A stretch of 7,852 nt of DNA, taken from positions 1 through 7,852 of the forward strand of contig PWHO01000078.1 in NCBI GenBank assembly GCA_003555385.1, read 5' to 3'. Position numbers and translations under genes: made by a program. Below the pieces are notes generated by a model. That model made no database searches and had not been told where the DNA came from. It was given only the letters and a program-made list of their open reading frames with translations. Positions 1 to 5,607 of this stretch are shown in pieces. The DNA is from Bacteroidales bacterium. Lineage in GTDB: Bacteria; Bacteroidota; Bacteroidia; Bacteroidales; UBA7960. Numbering within the stretch: position 1 is the stretch's first letter; every line of letters begins with the position of its first letter.

Positions 1-263
1 AATACCCATAATATGGTTTCCACCAACACCTCAGGGTTGTGGTTTTCCAGTATGGACGCAATGAAGCGGGCATGATTGGCATGGTTGTCACACATCATCT
101 CCCGGCCGGCCTCCCCGACCAGTTTATCGATATCAGGGCGCGAAAGCATCTGTTCGTTGATCCGGGCAACCAAACGCTGAGAGGCAGCTGCATAAGCTTC
201 GGCTGTGGCTTTGCTGAAGGGCCCCAGTTTGGCGGCACTGACGATAAGATTTTTTTTATCCAT
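1..263 (-). CDS. Unrecognised helical protein, N-terminal 87 codons only (runs off left edge)
   Basis: The reverse strand stays open from the ATG at 263-261 to the window edge, giving 87 codons that start MDKKNLIVSAAKLGPFSKAT. I do not recognise a named family and propose no function. The visible part has no signal peptide or membrane segment. It looks mostly alpha-helical: an Ala-rich stretch around residues 18-35, then a segment with the pattern DNHANHARF and a following NPEVLVETILWV. The closely spaced His and Asn residues look conserved rather than random. The start codon overlaps the stop codon of the upstream B12-binding gene (TAATG), so the two are almost certainly co-translated and probably act together. 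By context it could be a partner or output module for that sensor, but this is inference. The ORF is real with good confidence; its function is unknown. Confidence 0.72.
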   Translation of the reverse strand, partial: MDKKNLIVSAAKLGPFSKATAEAYAAASQRLVARINEQMLSRPDIDKLVGEAGREMMCDNHANHARFIASILENHNPEVLVETILWV

Positions 264-916
264 TAGGTTTGGTATTGGTCAATAAAAGTTTCCAGTTCTT
301 TCAGGTCTGCCATATAGCGGGTACGTGGGTATTTTTCTGCCAATTCTTTGCCTCCATGACGGAAAGCCTGCCCCCCGATGATCACCGGGAGATCAAACGT
401 GTGGTGGATCAGCCGGAGCATTTTTTCCAGCAGGGGAATGTGGGAGTAAATGCTGACGGAAAGGGCTACCATGTCCGGACGTTGTTTTTCAATGTACCGG
501 ATCATTTCATTCGCCGGGACATTGGATCCGGGGAAATAAGTGTCCCACCCTTTCATCTCAAATATGTCCGCCACCATTTTTACCCCTACCTGGTGGAATT
601 CGGTTTCCACACAGCCCAGTACCACCTTTCTCGCCTGGCGCTGCCGGGAAACAATGTCGTAAAAAAGCTCATTCATGATGCCTTCGGTAACCGAGGTGGC
701 AATATGTTCCTCTGCCACGGTGATCTGGTTGCTTTCCCAGAGCTCACCCACCCGGTACAAAGCTGTTTTTATGATGTTCTCGTAAATATCCCGGATGCTG
801 ACCCCTTGTGCTGCCAGACCTTTGATATGAACGGAGGCGGCCGCCCTGTTCCCTTCCAGAATCAGCGCCAGGTAATGGTCATGATCCGTTTGTGTGTTGG
901 TGTTGAATGGTTGCAT
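263..916 (-). CDS. Stand-alone cobalamin-binding protein with CarH/LitR-type photosensory motif
   Basis: This 217-residue soluble protein has the two-part architecture of B12-binding modules. A helical cap domain (B12-binding_2 type) covers about residues 15-90, and a Rossmann-like cobalamin-binding domain covers about 97-217. The lower-ligand motif is ExHxxG (E106, H108, G111), the form typical of CarH-type photoreceptors, rather than DxHxxG. SVS at 153-155 and GG at 181-182 complete the usual base-off binding signature. The cap has W60, V67, E70 and H71, an exact Wx9EH motif that lines the adenosyl pocket of CarH. The residue after the Trp, which is His132 in Thermus CarH and caps cobalt after light exposure, is Glu61 here. 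There is no MerR DNA-binding domain, so output must go through a partner. It lies 33 bases after cysS and overlaps the next gene by one base. Corrinoid methyltransferase subunits share the fold but not Wx9EH. Binding AdoCbl and sensing light are inferences. Confidence 0.85.
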   Translation of the reverse strand: MQPFNTNTQTDHDHYLALILEGNRAAASVHIKGLAAQGVSIRDIYENIIKTALYRVGELWESNQITVAEEHIATSVTEGIMNELFYDIVSRQRQARKVVLGCVETEFHQVGVKMVADIFEMKGWDTYFPGSNVPANEMIRYIEKQRPDMVALSVSIYSHIPLLEKMLRLIHHTFDLPVIIGGQAFRHGGKELAEKYPRTRYMADLKELETFIDQYQT

Positions 917-949
917 GAAGGGGGTTTATCAGTATTAAAGATAAAGAAA

Positions 950-2428
950 TTAATGGTTGATTTCCCAGCTGCTTCCTTCTTTGCTGTCTTTTACGGTAAT
1001 ATTCATATGCTGAAGGGCATCGCGCAACTTGTCGGCCGTTTCCCAGTCTTTGTTTTCACGGGCATTTTTCCGCAGTTCCAGGATGAGTTCCATGAGTTCC
1101 TCCAGTAGTTCATCCTTCGGTCCATGGTCATCATTTTCCGCAGTTAATCCGAAAATGTCCACCAGAAATAACCTGAAAGTACCCCGAAGCTTTTCCAGGC
1201 CTTCCCCGGAAAGGGTTTCCCTGCGGTCACGCAAGGCATTGATGGTTTTAACGGCATCAAACAGATGAGCAATGGCCACTGGGCTGTTAAAATCATCCTG
1301 CAAGGCAGTATGGCATTTCTCAGCCAGGTTGCCGGCATCTGTTGTGGACTTATCAGACGGGTTCAGTTGCTCCAGGGTTTCAAGGGCCTGCAGCAGTCTC
1401 TGAAGTCCTTTTTCCGCTGCCTGCAATGCTTCATTGCTGAAGTCAAGGGTACTCCGGTAGTGTGCCTGCAGGATGAAGAAGCGGATGGTCATGGGGCCGT
1501 AAGCCCTGGCCAGCTCCTGGTGCTTTCCGCTGAAAAACTCCCTGAGAGTGATAAAGTTCCCGAGGGATTTGCCCATTTTCTGCCCGTTGATGGTGATCAT
1601 GTTGTTGTGCATCCAATAACGGACGGTGTCGTGGCCGAATGTGGCATTTGACTGGGCGATCTCACACTCATGGTGGGGAAACAGCAGGTCCATGCCGCCC
1701 CCGTGGATGTCGAATTCCTTGCCCAGGTATTTGGCACTCATGGCTGAACACTCCAGGTGCCAGCCCGGGAAGCCTTCTCCCCAGGGTGAAGGCCAGCGCA
1801 TCAGGTGGGTGGGTGATGCTTTTTTCCACAGGGCAAAATCGGCCGGATGACGTTTCTCCTCCTGTCCTTCCAGCTCCCGGTTTCCGGCCATCATTTCTTC
1901 AACGTTGCGTCCGCTCAGTTTGCCGTAATGATGTTGCTCATTGTATTTTTTGACATCAAAATACACCGAGCCGTCCACTTCGTATGCATAACCCGCATTC
2001 AAAATGGCCTTCACCATTTCTATCTGTTCAATGATGTGGCCTGAAGCCCTGGGCTCGATGCTGGGCTTTTGCACATTCAACCTGTCCATGTCGTCATGAT
2101 AGCGGTCAGAATAATACTGCACCACTTCCATGGGCTCCAGTTGTTCCAGCCGTGCTTTTTTGGTGATCTTGTCTTCCCCGGAGTCGGCATCTCCTTCCAG
2201 GTGCCCCACATCGGTAATGTTCCTCACGTAGCGAACCTTGTAACCGAGATGTTTCAGGTAGCGGAATACCAGGTCGAATGTGATGGCCGGACGTGCGTGA
2301 CCCAGGTGGGCGTCGCCGTATACCGTCGGGCCGCAAACATAAAGCCCCACAAAGGGAGGTGTTACCGGTGTAAATTTCTCCATCCGGCGCGTTAAAGAGT
2401 CGTAGATATATATATTATTGCCAGTCAT
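950..2428 (-). CDS. cysS: Cysteinyl-tRNA synthetase
   Basis: CysS is a class I aminoacyl-tRNA synthetase. It activates cysteine with ATP and loads it onto tRNA-Cys in the cytoplasm. The 492-residue product is a normal, complete length. The HIGH box appears as HLGH (residues 41-44). The KMSKS loop appears as KMGKS (284-288), with Gly for the usual Ser; I recall this variant as common in Bacteroidota. The four zinc ligands that select cysteine are all present: C32 (in CGPTVYGDAH), C227, H252 and E256, with the same spacing as in E. coli. The C-terminal third carries the helical DALR-type tRNA-binding region, ending in the usual ENKDWETADKLRD segment. The ATG at 2428 gives the family's typical N-terminus, NIYIYDSLTRR. 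A -7-like element lies about 42 bases upstream. The downstream B12-binding gene follows after 33 bases, so both are probably on one transcript. Confidence 0.98.
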   Translation of the reverse strand: MTGNNIYIYDSLTRRMEKFTPVTPPFVGLYVCGPTVYGDAHLGHARPAITFDLVFRYLKHLGYKVRYVRNITDVGHLEGDADSGEDKITKKARLEQLEPMEVVQYYSDRYHDDMDRLNVQKPSIEPRASGHIIEQIEMVKAILNAGYAYEVDGSVYFDVKKYNEQHHYGKLSGRNVEEMMAGNRELEGQEEKRHPADFALWKKASPTHLMRWPSPWGEGFPGWHLECSAMSAKYLGKEFDIHGGGMDLLFPHHECEIAQSNATFGHDTVRYWMHNNMITINGQKMGKSLGNFITLREFFSGKHQELARAYGPMTIRFFILQAHYRSTLDFSNEALQAAEKGLQRLLQALETLEQLNPSDKSTTDAGNLAEKCHTALQDDFNSPVAIAHLFDAVKTINALRDRRETLSGEGLEKLRGTFRLFLVDIFGLTAENDDHGPKDELLEELMELILELRKNARENKDWETADKLRDALQHMNITVKDSKEGSSWEINH

Positions 2429-2469
2429 GTTTTCTCTGAAGGTTAAAAGTCAACATTTTCCATAAGTTG

Positions 2470-2477
2470 CAAAGGTA
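2470..2477 (-). promoter_or_regulatory. Possible promoter -7 element for cysS
   Basis: On the reverse strand this reads TACCTTTG, an exact match to the Bacteroidota -7 consensus TAnnTTTG. It sits 41 bases before the cysS start codon, in the 104-base gap after the patatin-like gene. I find no TTTG or TTG at the expected -33 distance, so only half the signal is present. If active, it would let cysS and the downstream sensor genes be expressed apart from the lipase gene. Confidence 0.3.
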
Positions 2478-2532
2478 AGAAAAGAACAGCTTGTGAAGCA
2501 GGCAGGGAATTGGTTACATGAACGGCTCTGGT

Positions 2533-3291
2533 TTAATGATTTGCCAACACCTCCTTCGTCTTTTTGTATCCGATATCAAAAACCTTCCGGGCACTTGAAA
2601 GATCCATAATCCCATAATGCTGGAGATCTTCGGGTTCGATGTAGATGTCACACTTGTCTTTCCTGGTTTCAGCGTGATTGCGCATGGTGAGGTGAAATGA
2701 ACGGATTGCGATGGTTCTCAGCCCGGAAATATGATCTTCATGGCCAACGGGGTTCACGTTGATACCGATGATGGTTTTGCATTTGCCTTCCAGTGGTTCA
2801 ACCGGAAAATTATTGACAATGCCTCCGTCAAGATATTGGTGCCCGTCGATTTCCACCGGCGGAAATACCACCGGGATGGATGATGAAGCCTTGATGGCCT
2901 GCACCAGGTCTCCTTTGTCGAAGCGGGTATATTCGACTGTATTGATGTTCATCGCATGCAGGATGAGTGGAATTTTCAGCTCCTCAAAAGTTTTTGCGGT
3001 GAGTGTTTTGCGTAAAGTTTTTTCGAATCCGGTCATTTTCAACATCCCGTCTTTGGGGATAACCAGGCGCAAAAAAGCCACCAGGTTTTTACTGATCAGG
3101 GCTTTCAGCACCTCTTCCGCATTTTTGCTGTCTGCATACAGGGCCCCGACAATTGCTCCCGCACTCACCCCTGAAATGATATCGGGTTTGATACCATGTT
3201 CTTCCAGGGCTTTGATCGCACCCAGATGGGCAAACCCCCTTGTGCCGCCGCCGCTCAGTACCAATCCGTATTTGTATTTCTTTTTTATCAT
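2533..3291 (-). CDS. Patatin-like phospholipase (RssA/YchK-like serine hydrolase)
   Basis: This is a 252-residue patatin-family lipid acyl hydrolase with a Ser-Asp catalytic dyad. In order it has the glycine-rich oxyanion-hole loop GGGTRG (residues 14-19), the nucleophile elbow GVSAG with Ser43, and DGG with Asp155. All catalytic elements are intact. There is no signal peptide and no C-terminal beta-barrel, so it is the short cytoplasmic type, not the larger secreted or outer-membrane patatins. I start it at the ATG at 3291 (MIKKKYKYGLVLSGGG), since the oxyanion loop normally sits 10-15 residues in. An in-frame ATG at 3339 would add 16 residues but would overlap the promoter-like sequence and has no family support. 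Its substrate is unknown; family members cleave phospholipids or other acyl esters. It is leftward, 104 bases before cysS, and may be partly co-transcribed with it. Confidence 0.93.
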   Translation of the reverse strand: MIKKKYKYGLVLSGGGTRGFAHLGAIKALEEHGIKPDIISGVSAGAIVGALYADSKNAEEVLKALISKNLVAFLRLVIPKDGMLKMTGFEKTLRKTLTAKTFEELKIPLILHAMNINTVEYTRFDKGDLVQAIKASSSIPVVFPPVEIDGHQYLDGGIVNNFPVEPLEGKCKTIIGINVNPVGHEDHISGLRTIAIRSFHLTMRNHAETRKDKCDIYIEPEDLQHYGIMDLSSARKVFDIGYKKTKEVLANH

Positions 3292-3313
3292 ATTTATCGC
3301 TTTGTAATTTATG

Positions 3314-3345
3314 TAAAAATAGAGATTTGCCGGATGCAATGCAAA
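3314..3345 (-). promoter_or_regulatory. Possible promoter for the patatin-like gene
   Basis: On the reverse strand TTTG (3345-3342) is followed, after 20 bases, by TATTTTTA (3321-3314). This matches the Bacteroidota pattern TTTG-N19/20-TAnnTTTG except for the final base of the -7 box. It would start transcription about 15-20 bases before the ATG at 3291 and supports that start over the upstream ATG at 3339. Confidence 0.4.
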
Positions 3346-3357
3346 TCAAATCATATC

Positions 3358-3388
3358 TTTGAAATGATTCAGATAATTTGTAAATTTG
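3358..3388 (+). promoter_or_regulatory. Consensus Bacteroidota promoter for the secreted beta-rich protein gene
   Basis: TTTG at 3358-3361 is followed by exactly 19 bases and then TAAATTTG at 3381-3388. Both boxes match the Bacteroidota primary sigma factor consensus (TTTG-N19-TAnnTTTG) without a mismatch. Transcription should begin near 3393-3396, leaving a short leader of about 15 bases before the ATG at 3410. A second exact -7-type box, TATCTTTG, overlaps the -33 box at 3354-3361, but its own -33 partner would be 24 bases away, which is long. Confidence 0.7.
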
Positions 3389-3409
3389 AGGGGATTAAAA
3401 TGATTGATT

Positions 3410-4060
3410 ATGAAAGCAAAAATGATTTTTGCCACGGCGTTAATTTTGTTGTTACTGGTGGTTTCCTCTCCTTCCTTCGCACAGGGTAGTGATGAGAGGC
3501 TGCTGGAGCAGGAAACGGAGTTTTCACCCTCTCCGCAGTTTGGGATGCAATTTGGTACTGCATTCACAACAGGCAGATACGGAGGGTCAATGTTCACCAA
3601 TACAATTTCTCCGCACCTTGGGCTGGATGTAAGCAGGAATTTTCACCTTGAGGTAGGCACCATTTTTTCCTCGGGTCAGATCCGGGGCGGTTCAACCATT
3701 GCACCTTTCGGATCAGCCGGCGACCACGGTGCAATGCAAAACTTTCAGGGCCAACGGATGTTCAGCACCACGGTTTATGCCTATGGTTCATACAAGGTGA
3801 ATCCGAGATTGAGCCTGACTGGCGGTACCTGGGTTGAAAGGAGAGATATGGGTGAGCTTGGTCAGCAAATGAATCCCATGGCTTTTGACACCAATCCAAG
3901 GGGGATGATGTTCGGGTTCGACTACAAGGTAACTGACAATTTGCGTTTCGGGGCTGAAATCAATATGTCATCCGGGGTGAACCCATTCAACCCCCTTCAT
4001 CAGCATCAGTTCTCTCCTCACAGATTCAACAGTCCAATGCCTTTTTATCGACGGAATTGA
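3410..4060 (+). CDS. Secreted, probably outer-membrane-associated beta-rich protein
   Basis: I do not recognise a named family. The 216-residue product begins with a clear Sec signal peptide: MKAK, a hydrophobic core at residues 5-19, and a likely cut after SFA at 24. The mature part is about 192 residues. It has alternating hydrophobic/polar segments with paired aromatic and glycine residues, for example FGMQFGTAF, LGLDVSRNFHLEVGTIFSSG, STTVYAYGSYKV and GMMFGFDYKVTDNLRFGAEIN. These suggest 6-8 antiparallel strands of a small outer-membrane barrel or porin-like protein. The C-terminus is rich in His, Met, Pro and Phe and lacks the usual terminal aromatic strand residue. The start at 3410 is chosen because the signal peptide begins there; a TTG at 3404 is in frame but unnecessary. 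It has its own strong promoter and appears monocistronic. Export is well supported; the barrel assignment is inference. Confidence 0.82.
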   Translation: MKAKMIFATALILLLLVVSSPSFAQGSDERLLEQETEFSPSPQFGMQFGTAFTTGRYGGSMFTNTISPHLGLDVSRNFHLEVGTIFSSGQIRGGSTIAPFGSAGDHGAMQNFQGQRMFSTTVYAYGSYKVNPRLSLTGGTWVERRDMGELGQQMNPMAFDTNPRGMMFGFDYKVTDNLRFGAEINMSSGVNPFNPLHQHQFSPHRFNSPMPFYRRN

Positions 4061-4193
4061 AAAAAGCCGCCGATTAATTAGGATATAACGAAATATTTTC
4101 ATAAATTGAACCACTCATAAACACAGCGCGATGGCTTTCGAAGCTATTGGTTGGTTTTACTTAGTGGTTAATGTTGTTTTTGTTTTGGTGGTT

Positions 4194-4238
4194 AAAGCGG
4201 CAGCTGATGTGTTCCCTTCATATCTCCGGCCGCTTTTT
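4194..4238 (+). terminator. Possible rho-independent terminator of the secreted protein gene
   Basis: AAAGCGGC (4194-4201) pairs perfectly with GCCGCTTT (4229-4236), and the right arm runs into a T tract (TTTTTCTTTT). The loop is long, about 27 bases, which weakens the case. It would end rightward transcription about 135 bases after the stop codon at 4060. Confidence 0.5.
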
Positions 4239-4252
4239 CTTTTGCCTGTGAA

Positions 4253-4290
4253 ACATGCTCTTTCCCGGTTAAGCGGGTTTTCCGGCATGT
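4253..4290 (-). terminator. Hairpin just downstream of the radical SAM gene
   Basis: ACATGC (4253-4258) and GCATGT (4285-4290) form an outer stem around a small inner stem, CCCG/CGGG (4264-4267 and 4274-4277). It begins 16 bases past the radical SAM stop codon. The tail on the reverse strand has only three Ts, so it may be a weak terminator or an mRNA 3'-end stabiliser rather than a strong stop. Confidence 0.3.
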
Positions 4291-4306
4291 GTAACTCCCT
4301 TATTCT

Positions 4307-5368
4307 CTACCGCATCTGGAGCCGTAAATTGGTTAGTCCTTCCTGTCTTGCAATGGTCACCACGTTGTTGTATTCCGACCTGGTGATTCCCCTGGAGATC
4401 TCCGGATAATCAAATGCTTTGTACATGGGGGTGTACTGCGACATGATGTTCAGGTAGGTGTTTTTCGGGAGGTTGCCGGCAATCCACCTTACCACCCTGT
4501 CGCTTCTTGCCACATTTTCAGGCATTACCAGGTGCCGTACCATCAGGCCCTTATAGATCAGGTTGGTTTCGGGGTCAGCTTCAGCAACGCCCACCTGCCT
4601 GTGCATTTCCAGCAGGGCCTTCTGTGTGACTTCCGGGTAACAGTCTGCACCCGGCGAATAAGTGCCCGCCGCCTCTGCATCCATATACTTGAAGTCAGCA
4701 AGGTAGACATCCACCACCCCGTCGAGGTGTTTCAGGATGTTTTCTTTTTCCCAGCCGCATGTATTGTACACAAGTGGGGTACGTAATCCGCGTGATGCTG
4801 CCTGGTCAAGTGCCAGCAGAATGTGTGGTGAATAGTGGCTCGGGGTAACCACGTTGATGTTATGACAACCATTCCTTTCCAGCGCCAGCATGATGTCCGC
4901 CAGGTTGTCTGTATCGTACTCCCTTCCTTCTCCGAGGTGACTGATCTCATAGTTAATGCAGAAAACGCATAATAGCCCGCAGTTTGTAAAGAATACAGTA
5001 CCTGAGCCCCGGCTTCCTACGAGTTCTCTTTCCTCTCCATAGTGGGGGTTGGCCGAAGAGATCTCCAGTGTGGCATTGGCATTGCAATGTCCCCGTTGCC
5101 CGCTCAGGCGGTCTGTTCCGCACTCCCTGGGGCATAATTTACAATTTTGCATCATACGATGAAGTGCATCGCCCCGTTCCTTCAATTCTCCGCTCTCATG
5201 AAGGCGGACATAACCCGGAGTATACGAGGTTGTTTTTTTATGCATTATGTCGTAACTTGTGTTGTTTCGGGCTTCTGCTTCATGCCCGTTCAATATTCCT
5301 TTAGCAAATACCGCCGCAGGCAGGGTTGCCATTAATCTAAGAAAGTGTCGTCTGTTTTTCTTTTCCAT
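4307..5368 (-). CDS. PflX-like (COG1313-like) radical SAM protein with apparent Tat signal
   Basis: This 353-residue radical SAM protein resembles the PflX group, once annotated as pyruvate formate-lyase activating enzymes but of unknown function. The radical SAM cluster motif is CGLLCVFC (Cys130, Cys134, Cys137; CX3CX2C), followed by INYEISH. Upstream lies the group's extra cysteine motif, CKLCPRECG to C95 (Cys76, Cys79, Cys83, Cys95), which could hold another Fe-S cluster or a metal. The C-terminal LMVRHLVMPENVARSDRV and NIMSQYTPMYKA segments are typical of the group. The N-terminus is unusual: NRRHFLRLMATLPAAVFAKG matches a twin-arginine signal (RRxFL, hydrophobic stretch, VFA cut site). 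An internal ATG at 5245 would give a 312-residue protein without it. Location is therefore uncertain; an exported radical SAM enzyme would be odd, since it needs SAM and a reductant. It appears monocistronic and diverges from the DHOD-like gene. Confidence 0.9.
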   Translation of the reverse strand: MEKKNRRHFLRLMATLPAAVFAKGILNGHEAEARNNTSYDIMHKKTTSYTPGYVRLHESGELKERGDALHRMMQNCKLCPRECGTDRLSGQRGHCNANATLEISSANPHYGEERELVGSRGSGTVFFTNCGLLCVFCINYEISHLGEGREYDTDNLADIMLALERNGCHNINVVTPSHYSPHILLALDQAASRGLRTPLVYNTCGWEKENILKHLDGVVDVYLADFKYMDAEAAGTYSPGADCYPEVTQKALLEMHRQVGVAEADPETNLIYKGLMVRHLVMPENVARSDRVVRWIAGNLPKNTYLNIMSQYTPMYKAFDYPEISRGITRSEYNNVVTIARQEGLTNLRLQMR

Positions 5369-5419
5369 GGCTATATCTGTTTTGTCTAAATTAAGACATT
5401 GATTATCAATCGATAACTA

Positions 5420-5435
5420 TTTGTAAATTTACAAA
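5420..5435. promoter_or_regulatory. Perfect 16-base palindrome, operator-like
   Basis: TTTGTAAATTTACAAA is identical to its own reverse complement. It covers the -7 box of the likely radical SAM gene promoter, so a dimeric repressor bound here would block that promoter. Next to it are two further small inverted repeats: ATTGAT/ATCAAT (5398-5403 and 5405-5410) and TTATC/GATAA (5403-5407 and 5412-5416). The palindrome is AT-rich, so some symmetry could be chance. Confidence 0.4.
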
Positions 5436-5454
5436 AAACAACAGAAACGGCAAA
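5424..5454 (-). promoter_or_regulatory. Likely promoter of the radical SAM gene
   Basis: On the reverse strand TTTG (5454-5451) is followed by exactly 19 bases and then TAAATTTA (5431-5424). This fits the Bacteroidota TTTG-N19-TAnnTTTG pattern with one mismatch at the last base. The leader would be about 50 bases to the ATG at 5368. This supports the long start, with the Tat signal included, since the promoter lies upstream of it with room to spare. Confidence 0.5.
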
Positions 5455-5528
5455 AAACATGGTACACTGATTAAACAATTCAGCTCTGATAAACATTTAT
5501 TAATTAAACACATGATGGGGTTGGTCCG

Positions 5529-5553
5529 GCATAAATCAGTTATGCTTTTTTTT
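5529..5553 (+). terminator. Intrinsic-terminator-like hairpin in the leader of the DHOD-like gene
   Basis: GCATAA (5529-5534) and TTATGC (5540-5545) form a 6-base-pair stem with a 5-base loop, followed directly by eight Ts (5546-5553). This is the shape of a rho-independent terminator on the plus strand, 55 bases before the start codon at 5608. No complete gene lies between it and the divergent radical SAM gene, so it could be an attenuator in the 5' leader. TCCGGC (5525-5530) can also pair with GCCGGA (5557-5562), competing for the bottom two base pairs. The stem is AT-rich and weak. Confidence 0.45.
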
Positions 5554-5596
5554 CCGGCCGGATCACCGTAAATGCATTTTTCATCTTAAATCAACT

Positions 5597-5603
5597 GGAG
5601 GAG
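5597..5603 (+). promoter_or_regulatory. Strong Shine-Dalgarno sequence
   Basis: GGAGGAG sits four bases before the ATG at 5608 and fixes that start. It is the only strong anti-16S match before a gene in this window. Bacteroidota rarely rely on such sites, so it suggests high or separately controlled translation of the DHOD-like protein. Confidence 0.65.
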
Positions 5604-5607
5604 CACT

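Larger units (their letters stand above)
4061..4306. other. Convergent intergenic gap with hairpins and a GT-rich strand
   Basis: This 246-base gap lies between two genes that point at each other. It holds two hairpin-forming sequences (4194-4238 and 4253-4290) and a stretch at about 4145-4195 whose plus strand is almost all G and T. A plus-strand reading frame from the ATG at 4131 runs through the gap and 103 bases into the antisense of the radical SAM gene. Its first part would be hydrophobic, but I see no promoter or ribosome site and do not call it a gene. Confidence 0.6.

Noticed and set aside
269..1108. Long plus-strand frame of 279 codons opposite the B12-binding gene
   Set aside because: It is antisense to the B12-binding gene, which has clear family motifs, and to the end of cysS; its product resembles nothing and has no start signals.
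1570..1580. KMGKS instead of KMSKS in CysS as a sign of inactivity
   Set aside because: All other catalytic and zinc-binding residues are present, and I recall this Gly variant as usual in Bacteroidota CysS, so it is not evidence of a defect.
3292..3339. Upstream in-frame ATG extending the patatin-like protein by 16 residues
   Set aside because: The extension overlaps the predicted promoter and would place the oxyanion-hole loop too far from the N-terminus for this short type.
4131..4409. 92-codon plus-strand frame with a hydrophobic first third
   Set aside because: It runs 103 bases into the antisense of the radical SAM gene, contains a terminator-like hairpin, has no promoter or ribosome site, and its hydrophobicity follows from GT-rich DNA. 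A short membrane peptide cannot be fully excluded.
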